Numbered from the stretch's first letter, positions 18,953 to 27,459 are shown. The stretch: 64,000 nucleotides of DNA from Caproiciproducens faecalis (GCF_019448085.1 NZ_JAGFNZ010000002.1:558001-622000); one strand, 5' to 3'. A program made the numbers and translations. Notes: generated from the sequence alone by a model not told the origin.

Positions 18953-20389
18953 TTAATAGGCTTTTCCCCAGTAAACCATTGATTTGGCAGGCTTTCCGCA
19001 GCAAACGCAGGTATCTGCCAAATGCTCCTGTTCCAGCGGCATGCAGCGGGAGGAAACGCCGGCGACTTCTTTGAGCTTTTCTTCGCAGGCCACGTCGCCG
19101 CACCACATGGCTTTGATAAAGCCGGGCTTGTTGTCGGCGATCTCTTTCAGCTCTTCCAGACTGGAGGCGGTGTACGTCATGCTTTCGCGGCGGGCAAGCG
19201 CGTTTTCGTAAATTCCCTTGCGCACTTCCTCCAGCTGCTCCGTAATGGCGGCTTCCAGATTGTCAAGCGGGACGAAGATCTTTTCACGGTCGCTGCGGCG
19301 GACGAGCACGCACTGGTTCTTTTCAATGTCCTTCGGCCCGATCTCCAGACGGAGCGGTACGCCCTTCATCTCGTACTGGGCGAATTTCCAGCCGGGGGTA
19401 TTGTCGGAATCATCCACACGCACACGGAAGCTCTTTTTCAGCCGCTCACGCAGCTCCTGCGCCTTTTCCAGCACGCCGGGCTTATGCTGTGCGATGGGCA
19501 GAATAATGACCTGTATCGGCGCGACGGCGGGCGGAAGCACCAGCCCGTTGTTGTCGCCGTGCGTCATAATGATCCCGCCGATAATGCGGGTGCTCATTCC
19601 CCAGGAGGTCTGGAACGGGTGGCAGATGGAGTTGTCGCGGCCCTGGAAGGTCACGTTGAACGCCTTGGCGAAACCGTCGCCGAAATAGTGGCTGGTACCG
19701 GACTGAAGCGCTTTTCCGTCGTGCATCATGGCCTCTATGGTATAAGTCGCCACAGCGCCGGCAAATTTCTCCTTGTCGGTTTTGCGGCCTTTGATGACGG
19801 GAATTGCAAGATCGTTTTCACAAAAGTCGGCGTAAACCCGGAGCATCTGTTCCGTCTCCGCTTCAGCCTCCTGTGCGGTCTCGTGCATAGTGTGGCCTTC
19901 CTGCCAGTGAAATTCCACAGAACGGAGGAACGGGCGGGTGGTTTTCTCCCAGCGCACAACAGAGCACCACTGGTTGTAAAGCTTCGGCAGGTCACGCCAG
20001 GACTGAATCACCTTGGCGTAATGGTCGCAGAACAGCGTTTCAGAGGTGGGGCGCACACACATTCTTTCCTGCAGCTTCTCGCTGCCGCCCATGGTGACCC
20101 AGGCGACCTCGGGGGCAAAACCCTCGACATGATCTTTTTCCTTGTTCAGCAGGCTTTCCGGAATAAACATCGGCATGGAAACGTTTTCATGGCCGAGTTC
20201 CTTGAACCTTGTGTCAAGAATATGCTGAATATTCTCCCAGATGGCCCAGCCGTACGGCTGAATGACCATGCACCCGCGTACGCTGGTGTAGTCCATCAGC
20301 TCCGCTTTTTTGACAATGTCGGTATACCATTTGGCGAAATCCTCCTCCATGGGAGTGATCGCCTCTACCATTTTTTTCTGTTCCGCCAT
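18953..20389 (-). CDS. proS: Prolyl-tRNA synthetase, archaeal/eukaryotic-type
   Basis: The 478-residue enzyme charges tRNAPro with proline. It is the ProS-type-3 form: it lacks the roughly 180-residue INS editing domain of the E. coli type and has a C-terminal zinc-type domain ([28 protein letters not shown]). Class II motifs are visible: RPTSET (motif 2 region) and [11 protein letters not shown]; motif 3 is near [11 protein letters not shown]. Since the editing domain is missing, mischarged Cys-tRNAPro must be removed in trans, which fits the ybaK gene at 54932-55414. ATG 20389 is chosen because GGAG lies upstream. No T-box precedes it. Confidence 0.96.
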   Translation of the reverse strand: MAEQKKMVEAITPMEEDFAKWYTDIVKKAELMDYTSVRGCMVIQPYGWAIWENIQHILDTRFKELGHENVSMPMFIPESLLNKEKDHVEGFAPEVAWVTMGGSEKLQERMCVRPTSETLFCDHYAKVIQSWRDLPKLYNQWCSVVRWEKTTRPFLRSVEFHWQEGHTMHETAQEAEAETEQMLRVYADFCENDLAIPVIKGRKTDKEKFAGAVATYTIEAMMHDGKALQSGTSHYFGDGFAKAFNVTFQGRDNSICHPFQTSWGMSTRIIGGIIMTHGDNNGLVLPPAVAPIQVIILPIAQHKPGVLEKAQELRERLKKSFRVRVDDSDNTPGWKFAQYEMKGVPLRLEIGPKDIEKNQCVLVRRSDREKIFVPLDNLEAAITEQLEEVRKGIYENALARRESMTYTASSLEELKEIADNKPGFIKAMWCGDVACEEKLKEVAGVSSRCMPLEQEHLADTCVCCGKPAKSMVYWGKAY

Positions 20390-20429
20390 TCTAATTCTCC
20401 TCGATTCCGTTAGATGATTTGGGATAAAA

Positions 20430-20466
20430 CAAACCCCCCGGCTCTTTGCAATGCCAAGGGGTTTTT
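20430..20466 (-). terminator. Terminator between the oadG-like gene and proS
   Basis: Minus strand AACCCC-TT-GGC ... GCC-GG-GGGGTT followed by TGTTTT. It lies only about 40 bases before the proS start, with no room for a promoter after it, so proS may depend on readthrough. Confidence 0.75.
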
Positions 20467-20474
20467 TCAAAGTC

Positions 20475-20660
20475 TTACTTTGTATTCTTTGAACCGGTGG
20501 ATTTATTAAGCATGACGATGACCCCATAGATCAGGACCATTACGATGAAAATACCAAGCATGCCCTTGCCCATCAGTTCAAACGATTTACTGACATCGGC
20601 GCCGCTGACGTCGCCCATAAGACTCTTAAATAAAACCGCCATCGCGTTTAACTGCATCAT
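20475..20660 (-). CDS. OadG-like small membrane subunit
   Basis: The 61-residue product has one strongly hydrophobic helix ([19 protein letters not shown], about 33-51) and a short basic tail ([10 protein letters not shown]). Size, topology and position just after oadB match the gamma subunit of Na+-translocating decarboxylases, which anchors the complex. Sequence identity to OadG is too low to judge by eye, so the assignment rests on context. It starts immediately after the oadB stop, with GGGGGATG as ribosome binding site inside the oadB end. Confidence 0.6.
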   Translation of the reverse strand: MMQLNAMAVLFKSLMGDVSGADVSKSFELMGKGMLGIFIVMVLIYGVIVMLNKSTGSKNTK

Positions 20661-21800
20661 TTATATCATCCCCCAAATTCTTGCAAGATTCAGGATAATG
20701 CCTCCCGCAACAACCGATCCGACCTGGCCGGCTACATTCGCGCCGACCGCGTGCATCAGAAGGTGGTTCTGATTGTCCTCTTTCAGGGCCATTTTCTGAA
20801 TCACTCTTGCGGACATCGGAAACGCGGAGATTCCCGCGCCGCCGACCATCGGGTTGATCTTTTTATCCTTCGGCAAAAACAGGTTCAGAATCTTTGCAAA
20901 AACCACGCCGCCGATGGTGTCGAACACAAAGGCGAAAAGGCCCAGTGCCATAATCATCAGGGTACCAAGGGTAAGGAACTGCTCCGCTCTCATCTGATAA
21001 GCGATCGTGATGCCAAGGAAAATGGTAATCAGGTTGGCCAGCGGGCCCTGGGCAGTCTGAGATAGCCCTTCCAGCTTGCCGGATTCACGGATGAGATTGC
21101 CGAACATCAGGAAGCCCACCAGCGCAACAGAGTCCGGCGCAACCAGTCCCGCAATCAGGGTAACAATGATCGGGAACAGGATTTTGGTGGTTTTGGAAAC
21201 CGCCTTCGGATTATAGGGCATGTGAATCATGCGCTCATGCTTTGTGGTAACAAGGCGGATGGCGGCAGGCTGGATAATCGGCACCAGCGCCATGTACGAA
21301 TAAGCCGCCACAGCAATCGCACCGATGTAATTACTGTGAAGAACCTGAGAAACCAGAATAGAAGTCGGGCCGTCCGCCGCACCGATTACGCCGGCAGCCA
21401 TTGCGTCCTTGAGCGGAAATCCGAGCAGCACCGCCAGTACAACGGTAAGGAAAATACCAAACTGAGCCGCGCCGCCAAAGAGCAGCATGCGCGGATTGGA
21501 AAGCAGCGGGCCGAAATCAATCATCGCGCCGATTCCAACAAAAAGTAAAAGAGGGAATGCCTCGGAAGCAACGATTCCTTTTTCAAACAACCACTTCACG
21601 ATGCCTGCATCCCCAACCACACCGGGCAGCGGCAGATTGACAAGAATTGCGCCAAACCCCATGGGCAGGAGCAGTGCCGGTTCGAAATCCTTTCCAATAG
21701 CCAGCCAGATCAGCAACGCGCCGATCCCCCACATGACCAGCATCTTGGGATTTTGAGCCATGAATTGAACGCCGTTTGTTAAAAAACTGAATTCACTCAA
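20661..21800 (-). CDS. oadB: Na+-translocating decarboxylase beta subunit
   Basis: The product (about 379 residues, ~10 helices) is the membrane pump subunit that couples decarboxylation of a biotin-bound carboxyl group to Na+ export. GVIGAADGPTSILVS is the conserved re-entrant motif containing the Asp used for Na+ and proton passage, and SAFPMSARVIQKMALKED is the conserved C-terminal signature. The substrate (oxaloacetate, methylmalonyl-CoA, glutaconyl-CoA or malonate) cannot be told from beta alone, and no alpha or biotin carrier gene is nearby. The start is uncertain: TTG 21800 is preferred over GTG 21812, which overlaps the ribosome binding site AAGGAG. Confidence 0.88.
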   Translation of the reverse strand: MSEFSFLTNGVQFMAQNPKMLVMWGIGALLIWLAIGKDFEPALLLPMGFGAILVNLPLPGVVGDAGIVKWLFEKGIVASEAFPLLLFVGIGAMIDFGPLLSNPRMLLFGGAAQFGIFLTVVLAVLLGFPLKDAMAAGVIGAADGPTSILVSQVLHSNYIGAIAVAAYSYMALVPIIQPAAIRLVTTKHERMIHMPYNPKAVSKTTKILFPIIVTLIAGLVAPDSVALVGFLMFGNLIRESGKLEGLSQTAQGPLANLITIFLGITIAYQMRAEQFLTLGTLMIMALGLFAFVFDTIGGVVFAKILNLFLPKDKKINPMVGGAGISAFPMSARVIQKMALKEDNQNHLLMHAVGANVAGQVGSVVAGGIILNLARIWGMI

Positions 21801-21847
21801 CGACTTTAACACTCCTTCTATTTTAAAAAAATGCGAAACTTAAAATT

Positions 21848-21876
21848 ATTATATCTGATACACTGTGCCATTTCAA
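21848..21876 (-). promoter_or_regulatory. Promoter of the oadB pair
   Basis: Minus strand TTGAAA, 17 bases, TATAAT: a near-consensus SigA promoter about 45 bases upstream of the start. Confidence 0.75.
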
Positions 21877-21905
21877 GTAAAAGAACAATAAAAACACAAT
21901 AAAAT

Positions 21906-21936
21906 AAAAAAACCGCCATGCATCGCACAGCGGTTT
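21906..21936 (-). terminator. Terminator after acpP
   Basis: Minus strand AAACCGC ... GCGGTTT followed by TTTTATTTT, 17 bases past the acpP stop codon. Confidence 0.8.
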
Positions 21937-21952
21937 CAGGAAGATTTGTCAT

Positions 21953-22180
21953 TTAGACATTTTCTTCAATGTACTTGACCAGTTCCCCAACGGTTTTGAT
22001 GTTATCGATTTCTTCATCTGGGACTTCAATTTCAAACTCGTCCTCAATAGACATCAGCAAATCGACTACATCCAAGGAATCGGCGCCTAAATCATCAGCA
22101 ATGCTTGTTTCGGGAGTAATGGAATCCTCCTCAACGTCAAACTGTTCGCTGAGAATCGCCTTTACCTTCTCAAAAACCAT
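21953..22180 (-). CDS. acpP: Acyl carrier protein
   Basis: The 75-residue acidic product contains DDLGADSLDVVDLLMSIEDEF; the Ser of DSL (about residue 36) carries the 4'-phosphopantetheine arm that holds growing acyl chains in fatty acid synthesis. The gene stands alone, apart from any fab cluster, flanked by its own promoter and terminator and divergent from aroE-aroK. No FapR-type operator was recognised. Confidence 0.95.
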   Translation of the reverse strand: MVFEKVKAILSEQFDVEEDSITPETSIADDLGADSLDVVDLLMSIEDEFEIEVPDEEIDNIKTVGELVKYIEENV

Positions 22181-22256
22181 GTCGTATCCTCCTTAAAAAT
22201 CTTATACAAATTTTGATTCATCGGCACGCGGAAAACGTTATTGTTTATTGTGGACA

Positions 22257-22285
22257 ATAATATCTATCCTATGTTACAATTGCCA
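22257..22285 (-). promoter_or_regulatory. Candidate promoter of acpP
   Basis: Minus strand TGGCAA, 17 bases, TATTAT, about 75 bases before the acpP start. The -35 is weak. Confidence 0.4.
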
Positions 22286-22400
22286 CAGAAAAAACCACAT
22301 AAATCGCTCCGGACACTGATTGTATAACCACATATTATTAGTAAACCATGACTTTGTCAATATTTTTTTAACGTTTTTTTAGAAAGCAAGAGGAATAAAA

Positions 22401-23759
22401 ATGACTGAGTATCATTTTGCCGTAATCGGACATCCCATTGCGCACACCATGTCGCCTTTTATTCACGAGCGTCTTTTTTCCCTGAGCGGAAGAAACGGCC
22501 GTTATGGTGTTTTGGACATTCCCCCGGAAGAGCTGCCCCTGAAAATGGAACAGCTGAACACGCTGTCCGGGTTTAACATCACCATTCCCCATAAGCAGTC
22601 AATTATTCCCCTGCTGGACGGGCTGAATGAAAAAGCGGAATTTTTCAACTCGGTGAACACCGTAAAGAACACGGACGGCCGTCTGACCGGATTTACCACC
22701 GACGGCACGGGGTTCTGCAAGGCGCTGGAAGCCGGCGGCGCGGATCTGCGCGGCCGCACGGTGGTCCTTGGCGCGGGCGGCGCGGGCAGGGTACTGGCTT
22801 TTGAAGCGGCCCTTTCCGGCGGCAGCGTGACCGTTGCCGTGCGCCCGCACGGTCTGGCGGCGGCGGAAAAACTCTGTGCGGACATCCGCACAAAAGTTGC
22901 GGGTGCACGGGCGGATTTCTGCCTGCTTACCGAAATTGACGGAAAAATTGATCTGCTTGCCAACGCGACTCCGGTCGGCATGTTCCCCCGCACCGGAGAA
23001 TGCCCGGTTTCGGAGGAAATTATCAAAAAGGCCGCGTGTGTGTTTGACGCGGTATACAACCCGAACGAGACCCAGCTGGTCAAAACCGCGCGCAAAAACG
23101 GCGTACGGTCGATCGGGGGAATGAGCATGCTCGTCTGGCAGGCGGCCGCCGCGCACGAAATCTGGTACGGGGCGGAATTTGACACCGCCGATATTCAGCT
23201 GCTCTGCACCGACGCCGTAACGGAAATGAAAAAGAAGTTCGGCAATATTGTTCTTTGCGGCTACATGGGGAGCGGAAAAACCTCCGTCGGCAAACGGCTG
23301 GCGGAACTGACCGGCCGCACTTTTATCGATATGGACCGCTATATTGAACAAAAGGAAGGCGCCACGATTTCAGAAATTTTTGCCGCCCGGGGAGAAGCCG
23401 CCTTCCGCGCTATGGAACGGGAAACGGCAAAAGAGCTGTCTCTCAAAAGCGGACTGATCGTCGCAACGGGCGGCGGAGCGCTGATGGACGCCGAAAACAC
23501 GGCCGTACTGAAGGAAAACGGCGTGATCGTGCTGTTGAACGCCTCGATGGAAGCCATCCGCAAACGCCTTTCCGGCGACAGCTCCCGTCCGCTGCTCAAC
23601 GGGTCCGACCGGGAAGAAACCCTGCAGCGCCTGTACAGGGAACGGATGGGCGTCTACCGCGCGGCAGCCGACTTTACGGTGGATGCGGACGGCTGCGTCC
23701 AGAATGTCACCCAAAGAATCCTGAAAACAGTAAACATCCCGCTTATTCCAAACGGATAA
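22401..23759 (+). CDS. aroE-aroK: Fused shikimate dehydrogenase-shikimate kinase
   Basis: A single 452-codon frame encodes two consecutive shikimate-pathway enzymes. Residues 1-275 are AroE: catalytic Lys65 in FNITIPHK, Asn86, Asp101 in TTDGTGF and the NADPH loop GAGGAGR at 124-130. Residues 280-452 are AroK: P-loop GYMGSGKTS at 287-295, Asp312 region (FIDMDRY), GGG at 357-359 and the lid SRPLLN. All key residues look intact, so both activities are expected: 3-dehydroshikimate to shikimate to shikimate-3-phosphate. The junction (TDAVTEMKKKF) is short, with no stop or internal frameshift. Ribosome binding site AAGAGG. It lies upstream of, but outside, the aroF operon. Confidence 0.94.
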   Translation: MTEYHFAVIGHPIAHTMSPFIHERLFSLSGRNGRYGVLDIPPEELPLKMEQLNTLSGFNITIPHKQSIIPLLDGLNEKAEFFNSVNTVKNTDGRLTGFTTDGTGFCKALEAGGADLRGRTVVLGAGGAGRVLAFEAALSGGSVTVAVRPHGLAAAEKLCADIRTKVAGARADFCLLTEIDGKIDLLANATPVGMFPRTGECPVSEEIIKKAACVFDAVYNPNETQLVKTARKNGVRSIGGMSMLVWQAAAAHEIWYGAEFDTADIQLLCTDAVTEMKKKFGNIVLCGYMGSGKTSVGKRLAELTGRTFIDMDRYIEQKEGATISEIFAARGEAAFRAMERETAKELSLKSGLIVATGGGALMDAENTAVLKENGVIVLLNASMEAIRKRLSGDSSRPLLNGSDREETLQRLYRERMGVYRAAADFTVDADGCVQNVTQRILKTVNIPLIPNG

Positions 23760-23772
23760 GCGGGATGTTTAC
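23730..23772. terminator. Shared bidirectional hairpin between convergent genes
   Basis: A perfect 17-bp inverted repeat (gtaaacatcccgcttat / ataagcgggatgtttac) with a 9-base loop. It contains the stop codons of both aroE-aroK and the convergent GGDEF gene. There is no long T run, so it may act as a bidirectional terminator or mRNA end-protecting hairpin. Confidence 0.7.
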
Positions 23773-25112
23773 TTGTCCTGCCGGGCGGTATCAGCGTAGG
23801 TACGGTAAGCGTCCTTTCCGCTGTTTTTCGCTGCGTACATGGCCGCGTCGGCTTTGGAAAACAGCTCATAGTAGTTCGTTCCGTCCTCCGGATAAAAAGC
23901 TACTCCAATACTGCCCGAGACCTTTAATTCCGGGTCGTCGTGAGGATGGGCGTTGCGGAAAATAGTCTGCAGCACGTCAGCTTTCCGCTCTACATCCCGA
24001 CGGGAGATATCGGTAAGGAACACCACAAATTCGTCCCCGCCGATTCTGCCGATAATGTCGTCTTCACGAAATTTCTTCTTGATTTTTGACGCGATATTGA
24101 CAATCACTTCATCCCCTACCAGATGACCCAGATTGTCGTTGACATTTTTGAAATTATCAATATCGATGGTAAAAAGCGCGTGGCGGCTGCCCGTGGAACT
24201 TTGGCTGATTACCTTGTCAATCAGCGTGTTGGTCGTCATCCGGTTATAAAGTCCGGTCAGCTGGTCGTGCTCCGCCTTTTCCTTCAGGCTCATCGTTTCT
24301 CTTTTCTGCCTGTCGATGTCGGAAATAAAGGCAATCATCCGCAAAGGTTCCTTCTGCTCGTCGCAGAGCACCGTGCTGCGTACCCGGTACCACCGGTAAG
24401 CGCCGTTTACGTCCTTAAACCGGTACTCCGGGCTCTTGGGATTCTTTCCATTTAAAAAACTGTAAACATCGTTCAGAATGCGGGATTTATCGTCTTCATA
24501 AATAATATCGGAGTGGTAAAGCTGTTCCAAAAGGCCGTCCGCATTGACCTCCAGCCCGAATTTTTCCTTAAACGGGGGCGAACAGTAAAGTTCCTGTGTT
24601 TTGAAATTATAATCACAGATCGGGTCGGCAGCCTGCTCCATAATAATTCGGTAGCGTTCCTCGCTGTTAGCGAGTTCCCGTTTCGCTTTTTTGATGATTT
24701 CCAGCTGTTCCCGCTCCCGCTTAATGGAACGCCTTCTTTTCGTAACATCTTCCAATATGCCGCAAAAATACTCAGAACCATCCTCCGCAATCATCAGACG
24801 CAGGCAGCAGATGGCCCAAATATAATTTCCGCTTTTCTGAACCAGTTTTAATTCCAGTTCAGCCAAGCCGCGTTTTTTCAAGTTCTCGGCAAGTCTTCCC
24901 CAGTTGATCCGCTGGTCGCTGCTCAGCACCCGGTTTGGCGACGGCCCGTTCAGTGCGGTGATTTCGCCCTCGCTGTACTCAAACATGCTGTAAAAGGAAG
25001 TACTTGCATAGGCAATTGTCAAGACACCATCATTCTTACAGCAGAAAACACCGCCGCCGAGATAATTGACGATGGTTTCAATACCGAGTGTGCTCATTGC
25101 CGTTTGGGACAT
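23769..25112 (-). CDS. PAS-PAS-GGDEF diguanylate cyclase
   Basis: The product (447 residues from ATG 25112; a GTG at 25139 is an alternative) has two PAS-type domains (about 10-130 and 150-275) followed by GGDEF (about 285-440). The active-site RIGGDEF is intact and is preceded five residues earlier by REDD, the RxxD inhibitory site, so it probably makes c-di-GMP from two GTP and is product-inhibited. No transmembrane segment is seen, so sensing is cytosolic; no cofactor ligand could be assigned to the PAS domains. The FCGILEDVTKRRRSIKRE segment is a typical PAS-to-coil link. It may work with the HD-GYP enzyme at 50755-52050. Confidence 0.93.
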   Translation of the reverse strand: MSQTAMSTLGIETIVNYLGGGVFCCKNDGVLTIAYASTSFYSMFEYSEGEITALNGPSPNRVLSSDQRINWGRLAENLKKRGLAELELKLVQKSGNYIWAICCLRLMIAEDGSEYFCGILEDVTKRRRSIKREREQLEIIKKAKRELANSEERYRIIMEQAADPICDYNFKTQELYCSPPFKEKFGLEVNADGLLEQLYHSDIIYEDDKSRILNDVYSFLNGKNPKSPEYRFKDVNGAYRWYRVRSTVLCDEQKEPLRMIAFISDIDRQKRETMSLKEKAEHDQLTGLYNRMTTNTLIDKVISQSSTGSRHALFTIDIDNFKNVNDNLGHLVGDEVIVNIASKIKKKFREDDIIGRIGGDEFVVFLTDISRRDVERKADVLQTIFRNAHPHDDPELKVSGSIGVAFYPEDGTNYYELFSKADAAMYAAKNSGKDAYRTYADTARQDK

Positions 25113-25169
25113 CGGCGTCACTTCTTTCTGTAAAGACACTTGCTGATTCTCATATTGATATACTTTTCA

Positions 25170-25198
25170 ATTATAGCAAAACAACATAAAACAATCAA
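25170..25198 (-). promoter_or_regulatory. Promoter of the GGDEF gene
   Basis: Minus strand TTGATT, 17 bases, TATAAT with an extended TGC before the -10. Confidence 0.75.
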
Positions 25199-25258
25199 GA
25201 AATATCCCGCAGATTTTCACGTTCTTTTTTCTTTCAGGCCAAATCTCTGCATTTTATC

Positions 25259-25287
25259 TTGACACCGGTACCGTTCTGTATTATTAT
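25259..25287 (+). promoter_or_regulatory. Promoter of the aroF leader and operon
   Basis: Consensus TTGACA, 17 bases, TATTAT, about 30 bases before the leader peptide start codon. It is the only good plus-strand promoter seen before aroF. Confidence 0.82.
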
Positions 25288-25319
25288 ACAGGATAAGGTG
25301 AATGCAAAGGAGTTACACG

Positions 25320-25439
25320 ATGAATTTGGCCGCATACACAACACGATTTACAGGTTTTTCTTATCCCCGCTATTTTATGGCGTGGGATTATTGTGCATGC
25401 AGCAAAATCAACTGTAAGCTTTTGTGTAAAAGGATATAG
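25320..25439 (+). CDS. Aromatic-rich leader peptide of the aroF operon
   Basis: This 39-codon frame starts with ATG 25320, with the strong ribosome binding site AAAGGAG 7 bases upstream, and ends with TAG at 25437. The peptide has Tyr6, Phe10, Phe13, Tyr15, Tyr18, Phe19, Trp22 and Tyr24: eight aromatic residues in 19 positions, including a run YPRYFMAWDY. It lies between a consensus promoter and an intrinsic terminator, directly upstream of the aromatic amino acid operon. These features match attenuator leader peptides such as pheL and trpL. Its likely job is to stall ribosomes when charged Phe-, Tyr- or Trp-tRNA is scarce. I know of no named family for it. Confidence 0.8.
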   Translation: MNLAAYTTRFTGFSYPRYFMAWDYCACSKINCKLLCKRI

Positions 25440-25503
25440 CCGTATTTTATCAATAATGGGCTGATATTTTTAACGGAGCTGACAGCAGCCCCGTTATTTT
25501 TTT
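25348..25503 (+). promoter_or_regulatory. Putative transcription attenuator of the aroF operon
   Basis: Four pairing segments can be read. Segment 1 ttacag (25348-25353, inside the aromatic codons) complements the first six bases of segment 2 ctgtaagct (25412-25420, codons 32-34). Segment 2 also complements segment 3 agctgacag (25477-25485; 8 of 9 pairs), which is the terminator 5' arm and loop. Segment 3 otherwise pairs with segment 4 to form the terminator. Ribosome stalling at the aromatic codons would cover segment 1, free segment 2 and block the terminator. Another hairpin, atatagcc/ggctgatat (25434-25467), lies between. Confidence 0.65.
25471..25503 (+). terminator. Attenuator terminator before aroF
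   Basis: TAACGGAGCTG-ACAG-CAGCCCCGTTA (one mismatch) followed by seven T residues, ending about 37 bases before the aroF start codon. Confidence 0.88.
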
Positions 25504-25539
25504 ACTCATTTTATTGGCATGAATCAAAGGAGGATCAGT

Positions 25540-26580
25540 ATGATTATCGTATTAAAACCCGAATGTACCCCGCAGCAGCTAACAGAGTTCACCGACTCCC
25601 TGACCAGGGAATACAGCATCAAGGTGAACACCTGGGTGGGGACCCAGAGCACCGTGCTGGGGCTGATTGGCGACACTTCCGTCATTGATATTGACTTTAT
25701 TGCCGCGCAGGACTTTGTGGAAAGCGTCAAGCGGGTACAGGAGCCGTATAAAAAGGCAAACCGTAAATTTCATCCGGACAACACGGTGATTACCCTGCCG
25801 ACCGGGCAGACCATCGGCGACGGAGGACTCGCGCTGATTGCCGGCCCCTGCTCGGTGGAAAGCGAAGACCAGATCTGCGGGGTGGCCGAACGGGTTCAGA
25901 AAGCGGGCGCACAGTTTCTGCGCGGCGGAGCCTTCAAGCCCAGAACCTCCCCCTACGCCTTCCAGGGGCTGCGGGCCGAAGGACTGGAGCTTTTGAACGA
26001 GGCAAAAAAGAAAACCGGTCTGCCGATTGTCACAGAGATCATGAGCATTGGCCAGATTGATCTTTTTCTGAAGGAAAACGTGGATATTATTCAGGTGGGC
26101 GCCAGAAACATGCAGAATTTCGAACTTCTGAAGGAACTGGGAAAAATCAGAAAGCCCATCCTGCTCAAGCGCGGACTTTCCAGCACGATCGAGGAGCTTT
26201 TGATGAGCGCAGAATACATTATGGCCGGCGGCAACGATCAGGTTATCCTGTGCGAGCGCGGAATCCGCACCTATGAAACCTACACACGGAACACCCTTGA
26301 TATTTCCGCTATCCCGATTCTGAAAAGGCTTTCCCATCTGCCGGTGGTGGTGGACCCGAGCCACGCCTCCGGCATTGCCTGGCTGGTCGAGCCGCTGGCG
26401 CTTGCCGCGGTGGCAGCCGGGGCGGACGGACTGATTATCGAAGTGCACAACAACCCCTCCAAAGCACTGTCCGACGGCGCGCAGTCCCTGACCCCCGACC
26501 AGTTCGACCGGGTGGCGGCGCATGTGACGGCCGCTGCAAAAGCGTTCGGCAGAAAAGTAGATTCCCCCGTCAATATTTGA
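25540..26580 (+). CDS. aroF: DAHP synthase with N-terminal regulatory domain
   Basis: The 346-residue enzyme condenses phosphoenolpyruvate and erythrose-4-phosphate to DAHP, the first step of the shikimate pathway. Residues 1-70 form a ferredoxin-like regulatory domain ([20 protein letters not shown]), the type I-beta arrangement often feedback-inhibited by Tyr/Phe or prephenate. The TIM barrel follows, with [28 protein letters not shown] and [11 protein letters not shown] 25540 is chosen because AAAGGAGG lies 6 bases upstream; an in-frame ATG at 25519 would lie before that site. First structural gene of the attenuated operon. Confidence 0.96.
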   Translation: MIIVLKPECTPQQLTEFTDSLTREYSIKVNTWVGTQSTVLGLIGDTSVIDIDFIAAQDFVESVKRVQEPYKKANRKFHPDNTVITLPTGQTIGDGGLALIAGPCSVESEDQICGVAERVQKAGAQFLRGGAFKPRTSPYAFQGLRAEGLELLNEAKKKTGLPIVTEIMSIGQIDLFLKENVDIIQVGARNMQNFELLKELGKIRKPILLKRGLSSTIEELLMSAEYIMAGGNDQVILCERGIRTYETYTRNTLDISAIPILKRLSHLPVVVDPSHASGIAWLVEPLALAAVAAGADGLIIEVHNNPSKALSDGAQSLTPDQFDRVAAHVTAAAKAFGRKVDSPVNI

Positions 26581-26622
26581 TATCATTAGCCTTAAAAATA
26601 CTGCGTACGGAGGGAAGCCTGT

Positions 26623-27459
26623 ATGAATAAAAAAATCGTGATCGTCGGCCTGGGTCTGATCGGCGGCTCGCTTGCGAAAGCCTTTCAGAAATACAGCGAA
26701 TGCACCGTTGCCGGAATCGACCGGAACCCTGACACCCTGCAGGCCGCACTCGACTGCGGCGCGATTGACAAAATCGGGGGCGATGAGGACATTCGCAGCG
26801 CCGACCTGCTCTACCTTTGCCTGTACCCTCAGGCCGATATCGACTTTATCGCTTCGCACGCCCATCTGATCCCCCCGTCCTGCCTTGTTACCGACACCTG
26901 CGGCATCAAATCGGAAATCTGTGCGCATCTGCCGCTTCTGGCGAAAAAGCATGGCTTTCCCTTCGTGGGGGGGCACCCAATGGCGGGCAAGGAACAAAGC
27001 GGCTTTGCGGCAAGCGACGCCGACCTTTTTCTGGACGCCAGCTATATCATTGTACCGTGCGGCGCGTCACAGTCCGCCGTTGACCTGCTCAAGGCAATTG
27101 CCGTGGAGCTGGGTTTCGGCGGCACGGTCGTCACCACACCGGAGCATCACGATCAGATGATCGCGTTTACCAGCCAGCTCCCCCATGTGCTTGCCTGCGC
27201 TTACGTTATGAGCCCCCGCTGCCCGGAGCACAACGGCTTTTCCGCGGGCAGCTACCGGGATGTTTCCCGGGTGGCAAATATCAACGAACAGCTTTGGGCG
27301 GAGCTTTTCATCGATAACCGCAGGGCACTTTCCGAGGAACTGGATACGCTCATCACGAATCTTACCGATATGAAAGAGGCGGTCACAAAAGGCGACGCCG
27401 AAGCCCTGCGCGGCCTTCTGCGCACGGGCAGACTGATTAAGGAAAGGCTTGGTGAATAA
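26623..27459 (+). CDS. tyrA: Prephenate dehydrogenase
   Basis: The 278-residue enzyme oxidises prephenate to 4-hydroxyphenylpyruvate for tyrosine synthesis. The nucleotide-binding loop GLGLIGGSL is at 8-16; GGHPMAGKEQSGF is the conserved substrate segment and the C-terminal helical dimerisation domain follows. There is no C-terminal ACT domain, so end-product inhibition would need another mechanism, and no fused chorismate mutase (that activity is in pheA). It overlaps aroB by one base (TAATG). Confidence 0.94.
   Translation: MNKKIVIVGLGLIGGSLAKAFQKYSECTVAGIDRNPDTLQAALDCGAIDKIGGDEDIRSADLLYLCLYPQADIDFIASHAHLIPPSCLVTDTCGIKSEICAHLPLLAKKHGFPFVGGHPMAGKEQSGFAASDADLFLDASYIIVPCGASQSAVDLLKAIAVELGFGGTVVTTPEHHDQMIAFTSQLPHVLACAYVMSPRCPEHNGFSAGSYRDVSRVANINEQLWAELFIDNRRALSEELDTLITNLTDMKEAVTKGDAEALRGLLRTGRLIKERLGE

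Noticed and set aside
19022-20413. Plus-strand open frame of 463 codons antisense to proS
   Set aside because: Shadow of proS; no recognisable protein pattern and no ribosome binding site.
20390-20480. T-box riboswitch for proS
   Set aside because: No T-box sequence, stem I or specifier loop could be found; only a simple terminator is present.
25519-25539. Upstream ATG for aroF at 25519
   Set aside because: The strong AAAGGAGG site lies after that ATG and fits ATG 25540 with normal spacing.
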